From: Xylocopa sonorina
Lineage: Eukaryota > Arthropoda > Insecta > Hymenoptera > Apidae
Reading direction: 5' to 3'
DNA: 64,000 nt
NCBI RefSeq assembly: GCF_050948175.1
Contig: NC_135197.1
Coordinates: 4,234,501 to 4,298,500 of the forward strand
Made by a program: the position numbers and the translations under genes. Position 1 is the stretch's first letter. Each line of letters starts with the position of its first letter. Positions 23,382 through 37,100 of the stretch are shown here, one piece after another. Below the pieces are notes generated by a model that saw nothing but the letters and a program-made list of their open reading frames with translations, had not been told where the DNA came from and ran no database searches.

Positions 23382-25356
23382 CTGGAACACGTAAACGGAA
23401 AAATTAATTAGAGAACCCTGCAATCAGATGCATTTTAATCAAATTTATAAAGAACGAATATATTGGCAAATACAACACAGGGTGGTCTTACTCTTGTCAC
23501 CCAAGACGCACTATATGAAACCATATTCTCAGCCATGACACAAGGTTCTGTAACAATGATCATAATTGAGCCAATTAGCGACAGGAATTCGTATCGCGCT
23601 TAAATAGGAATGCTGTTTTTATTAACGTCTGTAAAACGGAAAGACGAGGCTGAAAGGAATCGCTGGAACATTTAAACAAATCGGAGAGAGAAAGAGAAAA
23701 AGCACTGCGACGTTCCTACCCATCAATTCGTCGTTCGTTTCAATTCACACGCGACACGTCCGCCACCAAAGTGGCCATTCGCGTCGCGCCGGAGACGCTT
23801 TGCCTTTCTTCCCACCCGATTAAAGTGGCAATGACGGTTCATCTTGCGGCGAACTGTCGGATCAGCTGACAATGGAGGAGAATTAATTCCCCCGGGCGTT
23901 GTACACCGTGCCCCGGCGTACAGAGCCGGCACAAAAAACCACCCTCTGACAATGAGACGTGCACGCGTTTTCCTTGAATCGGGAGATCGATAGAGGGCGG
24001 CCGCGTGTACTTTTTATCATTAGGGATCGGGCGACACGCCATTACGTCGTGAAAACGATAAGGGGGTGTACACCACTCGAAGGCGCTTGGGTTCTCTGGT
24101 TTCTCTATAGCCGAGCATTCGACAAAATGAATCTGCTATATTTATTATAACTACCATGAATTTAAAAGGATGCGATTTTCATTTCGAATTAAGTACGATT
24201 AGTACGAGATTCTCATCAAACGATTAACAAAATTATTTCGAATTTACAATCGATACGATTATTTCAACGAACATATTAATCGTGCACCAATTATAAATTT
24301 TATTCGCGCTAAATAATGCATCCGAGTGGCCTACATAATTGGTACGTTTATTAATTGTTTATAAAGCAATTTTTAAATTAACCGTAGCATCCGATGTTGC
24401 ATCTAAAAGTATATTACACAGTTTCCTACCGATTCGGATTTCAATCTTGGATTTCTGCTACGTTCTGCTGTTGCGAATTAATAATTGTTATTTCCGCGCG
24501 AGCTATTCCATCGATATTGCTAATAAACGACGCGAACACAGACGGAAGCCATTTAGCTTAAATTCGTCGATCTCTCGTTCCAGCGTTCGAATTAAGATAA
24601 TTATTCGTAATTGTTTGACGTGCATCTACGTTAAGAGGCTGACCTGGAAACGCCACAAGCGGTGCTACGTATTTGGGTGAAACTGGCTGCCATAATAATT
24701 AGTAAACATGACAAAGTAATTAACTTTCGCGCGAAGTCGTTTAATGTCCGTGAACAGAGAAGCGGGCAACCGTAGCGTTAATTTCAGCCGGCTCGAATCG
24801 GCCGCTTCAAACGCGAGCCATGACCGAAAGCGTCCGGTATAAAATAAAGTTCCCGCGCAAAGGAATCGACCGAGATATTAATTAAAATACTCCTCGCCAG
24901 GTGAAACGACCGCCAACCCCAATTATTTGCACTTTTATCGCTTTCCTATATTTCGCTCTATCCGAAAGCTTCTTCGCGCACAAGCGATTGGAACGTATGA
25001 TCGCTTAATTAATAATAATCCACGTAACAATATGCCAATACGGGTGTTCGATTTAAAAGCGTCCGTTTAAATCGTTTTTTTCCGCCGTCATTCGAACGAG
25101 AGAATTCGAATGCGACGATAAAATATTTTCGTACAGACAGAGGGAGAGCGAGACAATAATTAAGAACGCTAGAGGGGCGGAAATTAAATGGCAATTCGGA
25201 CAAGAATTCGAGCAACCGATGTTGCCGTTGCGGTTCGATTGCAAATCGATTGATGAAATATGAAAAGACCTCGCCCTTCGCCGGTTCCCACCATCAGCCA
25301 GCATCCGCGGGGTTTGGTCGAGTCCCCAAAATGAATCGGCGGTAATTAGAACTTAC
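23382..25356 (-). other. Intron between LDLa and transmembrane exons
   Basis: About 1975 nt, phase 1, with donor GTAAGT at 25351-25356 and an acceptor ending CCAG at 23382. I see no exon or repeat inside. AT-rich at 24120-24700 and CpG-rich near 23720-24080 and 24720-24990. Confidence 0.8.
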
Positions 25357-25479
25357 TGGCACAGAGGGTGGAGGTAGCCTCGTCGGAGCCGTCGCCGCAG
25401 TGATTCACGCCGTCACAAAGGAGGGCCGTCTCGATGCAGAATTCGTTCTGGCTGCACCGGAAATCCTTGCAGGTGTGCT
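25357..25479 (-). CDS. LDL-receptor class A exon of a CUB-LDLa receptor
   Basis: A 123-nt exon encoding one complete LDLa module. The six cysteines fall in the canonical pattern: HTC, FRC, EFC, LLC, NHC, TLC. The calcium-binding acidic cluster CDGVNHCGDGSDE is intact, so the fold should be functional. It is entered in phase 1 (acceptor CCAG ending at 25480) and left in phase 1 (donor GTAAGT at 25351-25356). That symmetry is typical of shuffled extracellular modules. A second AG two bases inside the exon would put it out of phase with the CUB exon, which is why I chose 25479. The exon lies between a CUB exon and a transmembrane exon on the same strand, the order seen in Neto and LEV-10 proteins. 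Confidence 0.92.
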
Positions 25480-26128
25480 CTGGAAATCAAGAAAATGGTC
25501 ACGGTTAAAAACATCCCCGACGGCTGGATGAAAAATGAAACGTATCGGGGCGAGATAAATCGAGGTGCGTTCCGAGGGTATTACTTTTTCAATTTTCATG
25601 GCTTCGATTCGTTCCATAGTTGGGGATTTCAATCAAAATATGTTGCGAAACGTACAGGAGAACCTTGTCGCGTATTGTCTATCTATTTTTCGTTGCGCAA
25701 AAAGTATCTTTCGTATTTCTGTCTGAATAATTATCCTCAACGTCGACAATCGCCAAAACGCACTGTCCGCTAAAATATTTAATCTCGATTCCGTCGAACT
25801 CCGCCGTGATCGCCAAAAAAAGGACTCGTGTAAATGTATTCGCGACGATCGTTAATGGCGGACAATGCGGAATCGACGCCTCTGCTCGTCGAGGCGCGGG
25901 ACGCGATTACACGTAAATGGAAACGTTGCGTAGAGCTAGCCACCCACACCGTCGGCAAATTAGAATTAATTAGGCGAATTACAACGGATCATTAGCCCAG
26001 CGACGCACGCGATCGATCAATAAAGAACGAATTCCGGCGAAACATCTAGCAGAGGTGGCTGCCGCCGCGGATCGATTAATTATGCGGCCTCGCATTTTGA
26101 TATTAAACGTCTGTCTTGTGGTGGTGTG

Positions 26129-26144
26129 CCCCCCCCCCCCCCCC
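26129..26144. repeat. C16 homopolymer
   Basis: Sixteen consecutive C residues, directly after GTGGTGGTGTG. Runs of G/C this long are rare in insect DNA and prone to sequencing error. Confidence 0.9.
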
Positions 26145-26241
26145 TGGTTTTCGTTTCCTGTTACGTTTCTGCCGATCTAACGCGATCGGGGGGGAAACGA
26201 ATTGATCGCCGCGACGTGACCCGTTATAATTAGTTTCGACG

Positions 26242-26286
26242 CGTTAATATTAACGAGAGTATCGCGGCCGGACGTTAATATTAACG
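26242..26286. promoter_or_regulatory. Twin CGTTAATATTAACG palindromes
   Basis: Two identical 14-bp perfect palindromes lie at 26242-26255 and 26273-26286, 31 bp centre to centre (about three helical turns). Each has GTTAAT/ATTAAC half-sites of the homeodomain/HNF1 kind, without the usual one-base spacer. The spacing suggests cooperative binding on one DNA face. Function is inferred. Confidence 0.45.
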
Positions 26287-27994
26287 CGCGATTTGAATAA
26301 TTACTTTGCCGCGGCCACTGTTTTAATTAGCAACGCGATGATGCCGGTGATTGATTGTTGTCGAACTGGATATTCGTTTTCGTTTCGATATTCACTTCCC
26401 GTGATCTCTTTTATACCGTCTCGAAATTATTTCACTCTACTTCGAGGTGTATTTAATTGCACATTTCCGCAAATCGCAATCAAACGTCCGGTAATACGTT
26501 AACCAACTTACGAGAACTAACTCACGAGACAACAATAATGATCGCAGGAACAAACAAAATTGTCCACCACCATCGATTTCACGGAGGGTGGCAAGAAAAT
26601 GAATTTACCCTTCGACAGGGCGCCTCGAGGAAGCCCAGGTAGAACGGAGAATACACGGTGGCCAATTATTCTCGATCGAAATGGTAGCTATAACTTCAGC
26701 CGATCATAACAAAGTAGTCATCGAAGGAACGGATGGTATAGGGTAGCTAGGTGGGGCGGGCTAAGGATTCCTCTGCTTCCAGCTCGCAATTATAACTCCT
26801 GGGAGCGGGGCAGAAAGGGGTGGGCGGTCCGGAATCGAAGGTAATAAAGGGAGAAACGGAGGGTTAAAGGATCGGCGCGGGAGTAACGGCTCGCTCGATG
26901 AAAAACCGTAGACCGACGTCGCGACGTCCGCGCGGAGCGTAATTTTCTATAATTTAATAGTTGAAATTCTTTTCGCCTTTATCTCGACCCCTTCGCTCGC
27001 CCAGAGATTCGACGCCGTTCGACGCCGATAGGACGCAGGGTGCGCTGTTTCATCGTGATTAAAAAGGGACGAATGCTCCTCTACAAATCTTGCGCGATAT
27101 ACCCACCCGTTCGACGGAACGAATTTATCTGTCGCGAGAGGCAATTACCGCGAGCGTGATCCTCGAAAAAATGGACCCCGCTGGTAGTTCGTTTGTCGGG
27201 CCATTTTTCAGAATTCTAGACTACCGTCTGGACGGGAAGCGTCGTGCGTGAAGGGGAGATATCTCTCGACTTTTCCAATCGCTGCTGCTTCGAGACGTCT
27301 CGAGACTTTCAGCTTTTCTTAATTACGTTTCAGATTAATATCATTTTGTGTCGCGCTGTTGCAAAGAATTCCTGGCTTCAATGCTATCTTAGTTTATACG
27401 TAAAAGTGTCATCATATTTTCTTGCAACGTTCAATATTTTGTGGAACATCTCGTGTACAGACAATCAGGCAAAAAGCAGACGTATATTGGATAACGCTGT
27501 TCGATCTGTAAAATTCGAACGAAAAGAAAATGAGGATTATACCGTTTGAAATTCTCATCAGGTTTCCATTAGTAACGCGTTTTTATTGGCAGGATCGCGT
27601 CACTTTCCCGGCGGAAGATAAGCAAATACTTTCGTCACGAACGTGAAACGAATGCTCGCGTGCTGGCAATCGCACTTTCGGCGTTTCTACAGTTCCCTCT
27701 GTTTAACTTGCCGCGTCAATTATTCGTCGCTCGTGCGAGCAATCGATCCCGGCCTGCACTATCCAACTTTTTACAGCGCTTTGCTCTATAATGGCTCCCC
27801 GCGACGCGCTGAAAGCACTTTGGGAAAAGCGCGAGTGTGTACGTTAGATCGCTTCACTGTTAATTAGGCGGCTTTCGTGGCTGAGCTTTTTCCATTCGAA
27901 TCAATTTGCAGCGGTGGATAATAAAATAGAGGCGATGGGAACAGTACTCGAAGAATAGGAATAATATTTTATTTCTCTTATAAAACAAGGAATA

Positions 27995-28218
27995 CAGTCA
28001 ATCCTCATATTATCCTCTACTCTTGTAACACTATTTCCATAGAACGCCTAGCTAAAATTGCGACAGTTTTGCTTCATAACATGCTGCTCTGAGAATGCAA
28101 TTTTCATACAACGCAAAACGACTCAAACTGATTTATATTTTACTTACTTCTGAGTTTCTTATAGCACGGTTTTCATATAACGCAGCACGAATTAATCGCG
28201 TTATAGGAGAGTCGACTG
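27995..28218. mobile_element. Pogo/Tigger-like MITE
   Basis: A 224-bp element flanked by TA on both sides (27993-27994 and 28219-28220). The left end reads CAGTCAATCCTCATATTATC and the right end, on the opposite strand, CAGTCGACTCTCCTATAACG; about two thirds of the terminal positions match. Variants of CATANAACGC recur inside, a typical look of Tigger elements. There is no transposase frame, so it is a non-autonomous, diverged copy. Confidence 0.7.
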
Positions 28219-31200
28219 TAGTACACGACGCGAACGAAGAGTAAGTCTACTTTCTACTATACGGATAAATATCTGCTGACTTTGATGGGAATTAACGAAA
28301 ACCTGGCGTATATTTTCCATCGATCGGAATTCTCCAACTTTGGACGTGAATGGAGTTTTCAGCAGGACCATATTTCACTGCGATTGCGATTCGACCAACG
28401 AAGACTCGCTGGGGGCTCGTTGACTTTCTATGGGGTATTATGGACTCCGGAACTACCCCACTTAAAAGTCCGGCAGGGTTTGAGTTTCGAACCTCGTAAA
28501 TTGTGTAAATAAATTAGACGGATACCAGGCCCCGATTTTGCGTTCCACGATCCGTGGATCGCTACGTATGTACGTTTCTTGGACATTATCCAGCTTGTTT
28601 TAGAACTGTAATTACCGAACTGAACTCGTTCATAAAAGTCATATGCGGGAGCACGAACGAGTTTCGATACGGAGCGCCCGTTTTTGGCACGTCTGCTTTT
28701 TCAAATTACAAAGCGATATCTTTCTCGTGCAAATTCAAACAGTTTCACGTGCATATGCTTTCGCATGTACGATAAAATATGCGATGCTTTGTTAAAATAA
28801 TACAAATAACGAACTTGTAATGTATTTAATACGTGACTCGGATCAGAGGATTATTTAAATATTCCGTAATCTAAGCTGTCTCTCCTCTCTGTACTTTAAT
28901 TTCGTCCATCCAATTTCTCTCGTATCGTCTTGAAAGGGTGTAATCTCAAGGACAAAGCAAAGGATGACATACGACGCCTTCCTGCTGATCCAAGCATAAA
29001 GGAAAGTCAAAATATAAAGTGCATCCAAGCTAAAGCATGAAAGGGCGGTATCATCGTAACGCTGAGAAAAGAGAGGAGATCGGGTGATTCATCTTCAGTG
29101 TCAATATCGCGATTCCACTGGCGGCACAAAGGGTTTATCATAGCGATAAAATATCGCCCACGATGACCACTATTCTACTACACGCCAGGAACATTACAAA
29201 CAGAATTGAATACTGCCATTTGCTACATTATCGATAGCTTTCTTTTCGCGAAGAAATCGTTCCAACTCCCCTCTCGCATCCACCCTCGCGTCTCAAAGTA
29301 CCAGCCATTATCCGTTCGAACGACGAGCGATTAATTCACCCGAGTTCCTTCGCCACGAGAATCGTTCCAAATCGTTACAATCCACGATACCAATAGAATC
29401 GTAACAACAAATCAAAGTTTACACACCTCGACACTTGCGATAATAACAAAACTCTCGCAAACGCGTGCTGTCCGGCGAATGTTCTAATTATCGGCTATTA
29501 CTCGAGTCACGTTAATCGAAACGACCCCACTTGAAAACCACTTGGCCAGGCTTGAAATAAACCCAACTTGCCCGAAACTCAGCCACGGTCCAGTTCGCTT
29601 AACGACTGCCGTTAATTTTATCCGGTGTGTCCGGCAAATTGCACCTGGAGCCACCGACTCGCGGCCCGTTTAATTATCAGCCGATCAGGGGGGCGAAGTT
29701 AAGCAGCGCCGCTGCAGACGCCAACCCCCTTGTCGTTCGTGTTGATTCCGCGTCGATTAGAGTATCCAACCGCGAACCTAATGGCTGGTAACGGGCCGCG
29801 TCGCGAGTCGACGTTCTTACGCCGCGAACATTCCGATTACCCCCGAGGGAAACGCTCTGAAACGGTATAATCTACCCGCGAATCGATCGCTGACTAATAT
29901 CCTATGTTTTATTCATTTCCTGTCCGCCCGGGAGAGAGGCCTCTCTGGCTCGATCTGGCTGCGATTGAAACGTCGGCTTCTTTCGCGGGATCAGCGGCTA
30001 CGCTCGATCGCCTCGATGATTAATTAATGACGGGGCACGTACGGTGCGAGGCACGCTGAAATCTCACCCTGTGATCTCATTTAAACCTCGAAAATATATT
30101 TTTCACGGACAGAGAGTCGTTTAACGAGAACATCGTGGACTAATGAATTTTTTAGTTCGTCATTGTTGTGATTAGACGATGCTTGTGTATTTAAAGGAAA
30201 TTTGAACGGATGATTAAGAAATATTGATTTGGTTGAGACTAGAAAAATATGAATTTACATTGGAAGACGATGAGACAGAGTATTTAGAGTTGAAATAGAG
30301 TTGAGCCTAATAGGTCGCTTGTGATCCTCCTGTTTCTTGTAAAACGATCCGTTTCGAGTGCTCCATTCATTGTATATGAACATCGGACATACCACGGGCA
30401 TTCCGCATTCATTGATTTATCGTCTGCAAATCCGATTGCTGGATTTAATTATAATCCCGTCGGTCGGTACATAGCTGTATTGCGGTTAAACCTCTTGGCC
30501 GAGTAACATCGAAATACATTATCAGACAGTGAAAGCTACCCGGAACGCGAATGCAAGTCGGCTGATTGAACGTTGCTCCGAGAATTAATGCCCGCCGACA
30601 ATCATAATCGATAGCTTCGTTTAAAGGGGCACAAATAATTCGTGGACTCGACGAGGAAATTTTTATACCTTTCGAATCGTCCTCAAGGTAACAGATATTA
30701 AGCAACCTCGTAAATTTTATTTCTATTGAAATTTTTATATTGAAATTTTGCACGATCAGCTAATATTGCAGGATCGATCTTGTAACATTTTCGAAACGAG
30801 GTAAAATTAAGGAACTGTGTCGCGTGTAAAGATGAACGACACACGAGAAGCCCTTAGAATCCTCTCCGCGTGTTTTCGGGCACGGATCCACCCCGAGACT
30901 CGCACCGCGCTTAAGCTAATTTAATTAATTAATCGCACATCATACGGCTTCTAAATGGAGAGGTGACTTTTGCCATTGCACCTGCTCGCGTCCGGCTATA
31001 TTCCCCGCATTATGAACCGACGACGAGGAACGGCGGAACCGCTTGCATAATGGCACGCCATGTATAATAATTCTGACACGGCGGAGGATAATTAAGGGGA
31101 TGATGATTTTTACACGTAGCAATTCGTACAAATTGCTGCGAGACGCCTCTCAGAGTTTTCTGGTTAAGCGAACAACAATTCGCATCGATAATATCTGGTA

Positions 31201-33932
31201 TGCTTGCTATTAACAAAACATTACGTATTTTATTAATTGTTTAATAGTCTATCGTGATAGTTCTCGTTACGCATCTACTTTATAGTCGTTGCTCACCAGC
31301 TTTTTCACAACCGTCATGGTGTCGAATGTTCCTGACGTATCGTTGATCAGATCCACGCTGTCGCAGATTATAAAATATTGCCGAGTGGAAGGGCGGCGAA
31401 TTTCAACGTGACCGTTCAAAATTATGCTCCCAGGAGACGTTATTCCTGGTTTGCGCTCGTTTCCTCGACAGTTGGACAGCTTACAGTTAAAACAAATGCG
31501 ATACGGCCCTCCTTTTTTTTTATTTGGGAAGTACCTCGTGCACGATATGGGAAATGGCTGAAAATATTCGTTTCGAAATTCAGCCCGTGAAATATGCCCT
31601 TTGCACCAGAAAAATCACGTTTCTATTTTTCAAATACCGTTCGCGTTACTCTGATGCTCTGTACATACGGTGTAACAGAACTAAATATTCTGTAATTTAT
31701 TAACGTCGTTTTAACCACGTTTCTCAATTTTTTACTAGCCACAGTCGCGTTAAATGAACGCACACTCTTCTTAATTAAATACCACAACTACCATACATTT
31801 TCATTTACCTACATTGCGTATTTTTACCCATAAAATAATGAAATTTTGAGAAAGGAAGCTTTCTCAAGTGTTAAAAACGCAGAAATCGAAATTACTCGAG
31901 TGCACTGATCGCGAATCAAAATCAATCAGCAACAATTGGAAAGATCGTAACGAAGTTGAACGCGACAACCGATCAGCTGACACCGCCTTCGATCGAAGAC
32001 AATAACTCATCGCGTGGACATTTTGATATTTAACGACGCGTGTAATGTGCGTCGTATCGAGTGAGAACAGTAATTCGCACAGGTTTACACACTCACACAC
32101 ACACGACTGTTTTCATATTCAATAAGCGGCCACGACGGCGAAACGGACGCGATGCATCAATGGGGCTCGTAACGACGAAATATTGTTCGCATAAATATAG
32201 GCGAACCGCGTAATTTTCGGTGATATTGTAACCAGCGAATTTTATACTGGGAATCGATGCTCCCGTTTCTATACTGCCGTTATACACACTGGCGAGCATC
32301 GTTTAAAGGGTGCATTCGCCGCGTATTTATCCCACGGATTAAAAGGGTCATCGGCAACGTTGTAAAACACGCTCGTTTTAAAGCGCGCGCCGCGATTTCA
32401 ATTCCGCGTCACGCTTTAACGATCCATTTTAACCTACGAAATTCCAACAAATAACACCGTTGCTCCGATTCCGCCCGCTATGTTTACACCAGCCGTTCTC
32501 TTCCTTTTGTACATTAATTCGTTCGCGCGCCCACTCCCGCGCGAATTCGATTGCTCGCTCGATGATACACGCCGCGATTAATTACGAAATTTGTTCGCTC
32601 GCGAACGCTCGCCGCGCTTCGAACGACTGTTGCAGTTTTTAATTAACTTCGACTTTTAAACGGCAGCTTCGAATTTTTGTTCTCCACGGATTTCCGTTCG
32701 GTTCGTTAGCCCCGCGTACGGTTTACGACGCGCCCTGTCGCCGAATCGCGAAGGTAATCATTTAAAAATCGTCTAAACGCTCGCGAGGGCGAATTTCCGC
32801 CGGGCAGCAATTTGCGAGCTGATCGTTGTCGGTTTTTCAAAATAACAGGTCGCAAATTCGGACGGACGAGAGCGCGCTGGTTCACGCCGAGGGACGCGCA
32901 ATCTGCGAGGCCGCACCGCGTCCAGCAACGTGTCCCAATTTCCCGCTTCGCCGATTCGTGCTCGCAAGTTTCCCGGACAACGAGCCGTCAGAATCCCTCG
33001 TCTGGCTCCGATTCTACCCGACAAAAGAACAACGCGCCGTAATGAAAGAACGCAGCCGCGTTCTCCCGACCATCCCAACCTACCCTCCGTCCTTCATCCG
33101 TGGAATATTCGAGTCGAATTAAGGGAAGACTCCGCTCTGAACAGGGTCAACGAGAATCGAAGCGTTCTTTGTGTAACTTTCGCAAATTTCAATGTCTTAA
33201 AAATGGAATTATAATTAGGTTATAAAAATAATTATTTTTAGAAAGAAGCATGTAGTATGTTATTTTCAGTAACAGTCGCAGTTAGAGATCAGAGAACTCG
33301 AAAAATAATTCAGACGCGTTTTCTAATCTCGACTTTGCGCAACTGCACGGCAAACTCGACTAAACTCGCTCTTCGTTTCCACGATATTCCCGTCGTATCA
33401 CGCACGCCCTTCTGGTTCACGTTTCACATGCACATCCGAAATCTATTCAGCCCCGAGTTTCATCTAAAACAGTGGCTCATATTCCGTGCGACTGGAGTCC
33501 ATTTTGCATTCCCTTGAAACCCATTCGAAAACCAGAAATCACTCGCGACGAATTTGCTCGCATTTAATGATTGAATAACGAGAAATCGTTGATCTCGTTG
33601 TTCGTGTCCTTATTATATTTCAGCCGAAATTTACGAGTGATTCATTGGTTCGCGCCTGCATTTTCACAGGCCTGCAGAGAGCGTGTACGATTTCGTAAAA
33701 AAGGTTGACCTTTGTCGCGTTAGCGTGGAATGTCGAGCACGCTGGGTTCCGCGCGTTCTTCGAATTATTTCGGAACACCAACAAACATAGCTTATTGTCG
33801 TACGAATTCAACAATTCGCATTTTCCGAGGCACGCCAACTATGCGCTCATCCGGCTCCTCGTCGTTCGCTCGCTGTTCCTTTCACTAGGATCCCTCTGTT
33901 TCGCTCATCGACCGTCGTTCGTCATTTCCGCG

Positions 33933-33957
33933 CGAAATTTCGCGAAACGAAATTTCG
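33933..33957. repeat. Tandem CGAAATTTCG palindromes
   Basis: Two identical 10-bp palindromes at 33933-33942 and 33948-33957 with a 15-bp period. Confidence 0.6.
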
Positions 33958-34168
33958 TCCCGAGAAAACGATTCCTCCGCGAACGTGAAACGCTTTCGAA
34001 TTTCGTCAGAAATTAACTGAATCAAATTCTCTCGCCTCGCGCACGTTAAACTCGTAGAAACTTGATCTCGTACTCGCTTTATTTAGCGCAAATAGCATAC
34101 AAATTCAACGAGCACGCTGAAATTCTTTTTAATAACAACGTGACGACGCGACGATTCAAGGGGGACGT

Positions 34169-34184
34169 AAAAAAAAAAAAAAAA
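34169..34184. repeat. A16 homopolymer
   Basis: Sixteen consecutive A residues. Confidence 0.9.
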
Positions 34185-37100
34185 CAAATGCGAGCACGCA
34201 ACGTGAACAAATAAGGATCGACGGGACAATCGCCGCGGAAGCCACGGTTGTTAACTTTCAAACGACGCAACATGGCGCGTTTCGGCGCATAAAATCCATT
34301 TCGGCGGTGAGCGCCAGCCGAAGCATGGCGTGACGTGTTCCCGAATTGCAAAATCGACTAACAATGGACACCGCGAGCGTTAATGCCCGCGTCGTGTTCG
34401 TTATTTCTGCATGATTCGTAGCGCGTTCATGAAGCACGTCTGCGTCACAAAAGGACGCCACCGGACCGCGATAACAAGTCACCGTCAAAACAGTATAAAT
34501 AAAAGTGTTATTAAAAACCTGTTACGCACTCTCGTCAATTTTTCATCGACGCGTTAAAAGCTACAGCCGTTCCATTAAAAAATGTCCCCAACCCGCTGCC
34601 AACCACGCGAGCGAGACGCGAGGCAACAGCGTCGAATCGAGGGATTCCCAAAAGCGCCCATCGGAAGCAAGACGCTGGGCGAATCCTCGCGAACAACCAT
34701 TCATCAGCGTGCCTCGTACATCAGAACCCTGACGTTTACACGAATCGCAAGGCGCACGGACGCGTGTCCGGCTACCCTCTCTCTCGAGGGCCGTCGCCCA
34801 TATCGCGCGCGCACACGCAGCTATTACCTCCCGTTCACCGGAAGCGTCGAGCAAATGCATAAACGCATTAGTTGCTCGCGACGGGGGCAAACCTCGTGTC
34901 CGCGCGTTCGAGGAATTCTGACGCGCGCAGACTGTGCGTCGGCAAGCGTTGTTGCACGGCCACCAGGGTGGCCCTGAGACCAGAGGGCAACACAAAGGTT
35001 GCGCCACAGTGCCGACTTGATGGATACGTATGCGATGCATCCCTATGGAAATTATCGTCCCACGGCTCCCTCAGCCTAATTCCGCGGCGAGGACGGCCGC
35101 ATCATCGCCTCGTGAAGCGTGTGCACGGGACCGTGCACCGTTGAACAATGCGCATTCGCGCAAAGGGGATGCTAGCTGGAGGGATGGAGCGGCACAGAGG
35201 CGGCGGATATCGCCGTTTCGTTCGCTGGACCCGGTTCGCGGTTCGCGTGTCATTTTTTTTTTATCAAATATTTGCCAAACTATTCGTGGAATTATAATGT
35301 AGGTCAGTGTGTCAGTTAACATCCATTGATATAAAATGAATGGTTGAGCACAACTGAAGTTCCAAATTTTGTTACAATTATATCACAAATGTGACTTACA
35401 GTTGTAAAACAAAGGGTTAAGCGTGCTGTATATTCGATATAAAAGTCGAACAAGAATATCAGCGATTTAACGCGATATTGAAACAGTAAAATTCGGCTGA
35501 AATAATTAGAGGAAATGATTTCAAAGCTTCTGATGTGACTACGGTCGAGAATATTCAATTAAAGCCAACAACGGAGACTTTTAAAAATTACACGCGACTC
35601 TTCCCGTCACAATCTTTCTATCTATTGTACAAACCGAGCACATATTTCCACGTCTCGCATTTCATATATCACTCGCACAGCAACAACCGTTCGTCCATTA
35701 CCTTTGTTTTGCTGAACGTATCATTACTGCTAATAAATTAAAACGGAAAGAAACACGTCGCATCAGGTTTTAACGTTAACATCCGACATTTTTCAACGGA
35801 GACCGTCGCGAACACGGTCTCGTTGCACGCGTTTCTTTCCCTAGCTGGGAGGCCATTAGGCTACCGCCAGTCGACGCTCTGGCGGAAGGAAGGGTTGCGC
35901 GCGCTCATCGAACGAGGGTGCATCGCGTCGTCCAACGATTTAAGACAAACGTTGCGTGTGCAGAACCGCGTTTCGGTACGTCGACGTGCTAATCGAATCA
36001 CCGCGCCTCGTTCCATCGGCTTCCGGTTTAACCCTGAACCAACGCTGATGCGCGTGAATCGCGTTATTTTTACAAACGAACTTCTTGTCCAGCTTACAAC
36101 ACCTCGACGCTTTCAATATGGATGGAACATCGAGTTCGATGACTTTAGCAAGCGTTCGACAGTAAGGCCAGTGGATTTTAATTATTATCGATCGACGGTG
36201 CATTTAAAATAATCCTCTTTCGTTAAGTAGAAGTTCTTACATCGTTACTTTATAAACTGTTAAATAAATAATAAATACTGCTCGAGCAGAACTGACGTCG
36301 AACCAACAACGTCCTCACTGAAAAAAACACCGTTTTACTCTCATTTAACGCATGATGGGAGAGGAAAATCGAATCGATTACAATCAAGCTGGCTGAGCAC
36401 TGACGTGGCTCGTCCCCCAAGACAAAATGACTCGAACGCGCACCTTCGATAGACGGAAGTCAAAGAAGGGAAAGAAAGAGAGAGGGGCACGGCTGAAAAG
36501 TTCAATTTACTGGGAGGAAAGGCGGGATTGAACTCTGTCGCGGCTTGTCATCGACAGGTATCGCGTCCTTTCACGGCGTCACGATCTTAAATCGAGCGTT
36601 CCCCTTGGCTCGCGAAAGCAAATGAGGAATTGGCCGAAACGACGCTCGATCATGCGATCGTGCTTTCTGTTTCTTTATTCCAACCACTCCCGATGTGCTC
36701 GATCCGTTCTTTTAACCGACGCGTCGCACGAACACGTCCTGTCCTTTCGCAAATGAACCGTTCGTTTCACGATCGTTAAATCGTCCCCATCGTTAAAACC
36801 AGGGTACGGTAACGTCGACTCATCCGAGGGCACAAAATGATACTCGTTCTTTTACGGCTGGGGATATCGAATTTCTTATATAATATAACCACCAACGAGG
36901 AGAACGGCTCGGTATTTCTTTCGCAAACAGCTGGCCCCAGGCGACGTTCGTGTCATTCCTATGTTAAGACAAGGGGACGTGTAATCGAACGAGATCGTCA
37001 GCTTATTACACGTACGATACATGAACAGATGGTACGACTCGAGAGGCGGAGAATCTAGCCGGAAAAATACGTAGCTAGCAAATTTATATGCTGTCAGATT

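Noticed and set aside
27540..27570. Second hammerhead candidate on the minus strand (CTGATGAG)
   Set aside because: No GAAAC follows a stem II in the right order, so the core is incomplete. The same holds for CTGATGA-like strings near 5702, 39554 and 47850.
34561..35040. Minus-strand open frame of 159 codons
   Set aside because: Cys/Arg-rich but with no recognisable cysteine pattern. The plus strand is equally open (34582-34977), as expected for CpG-rich non-coding DNA.
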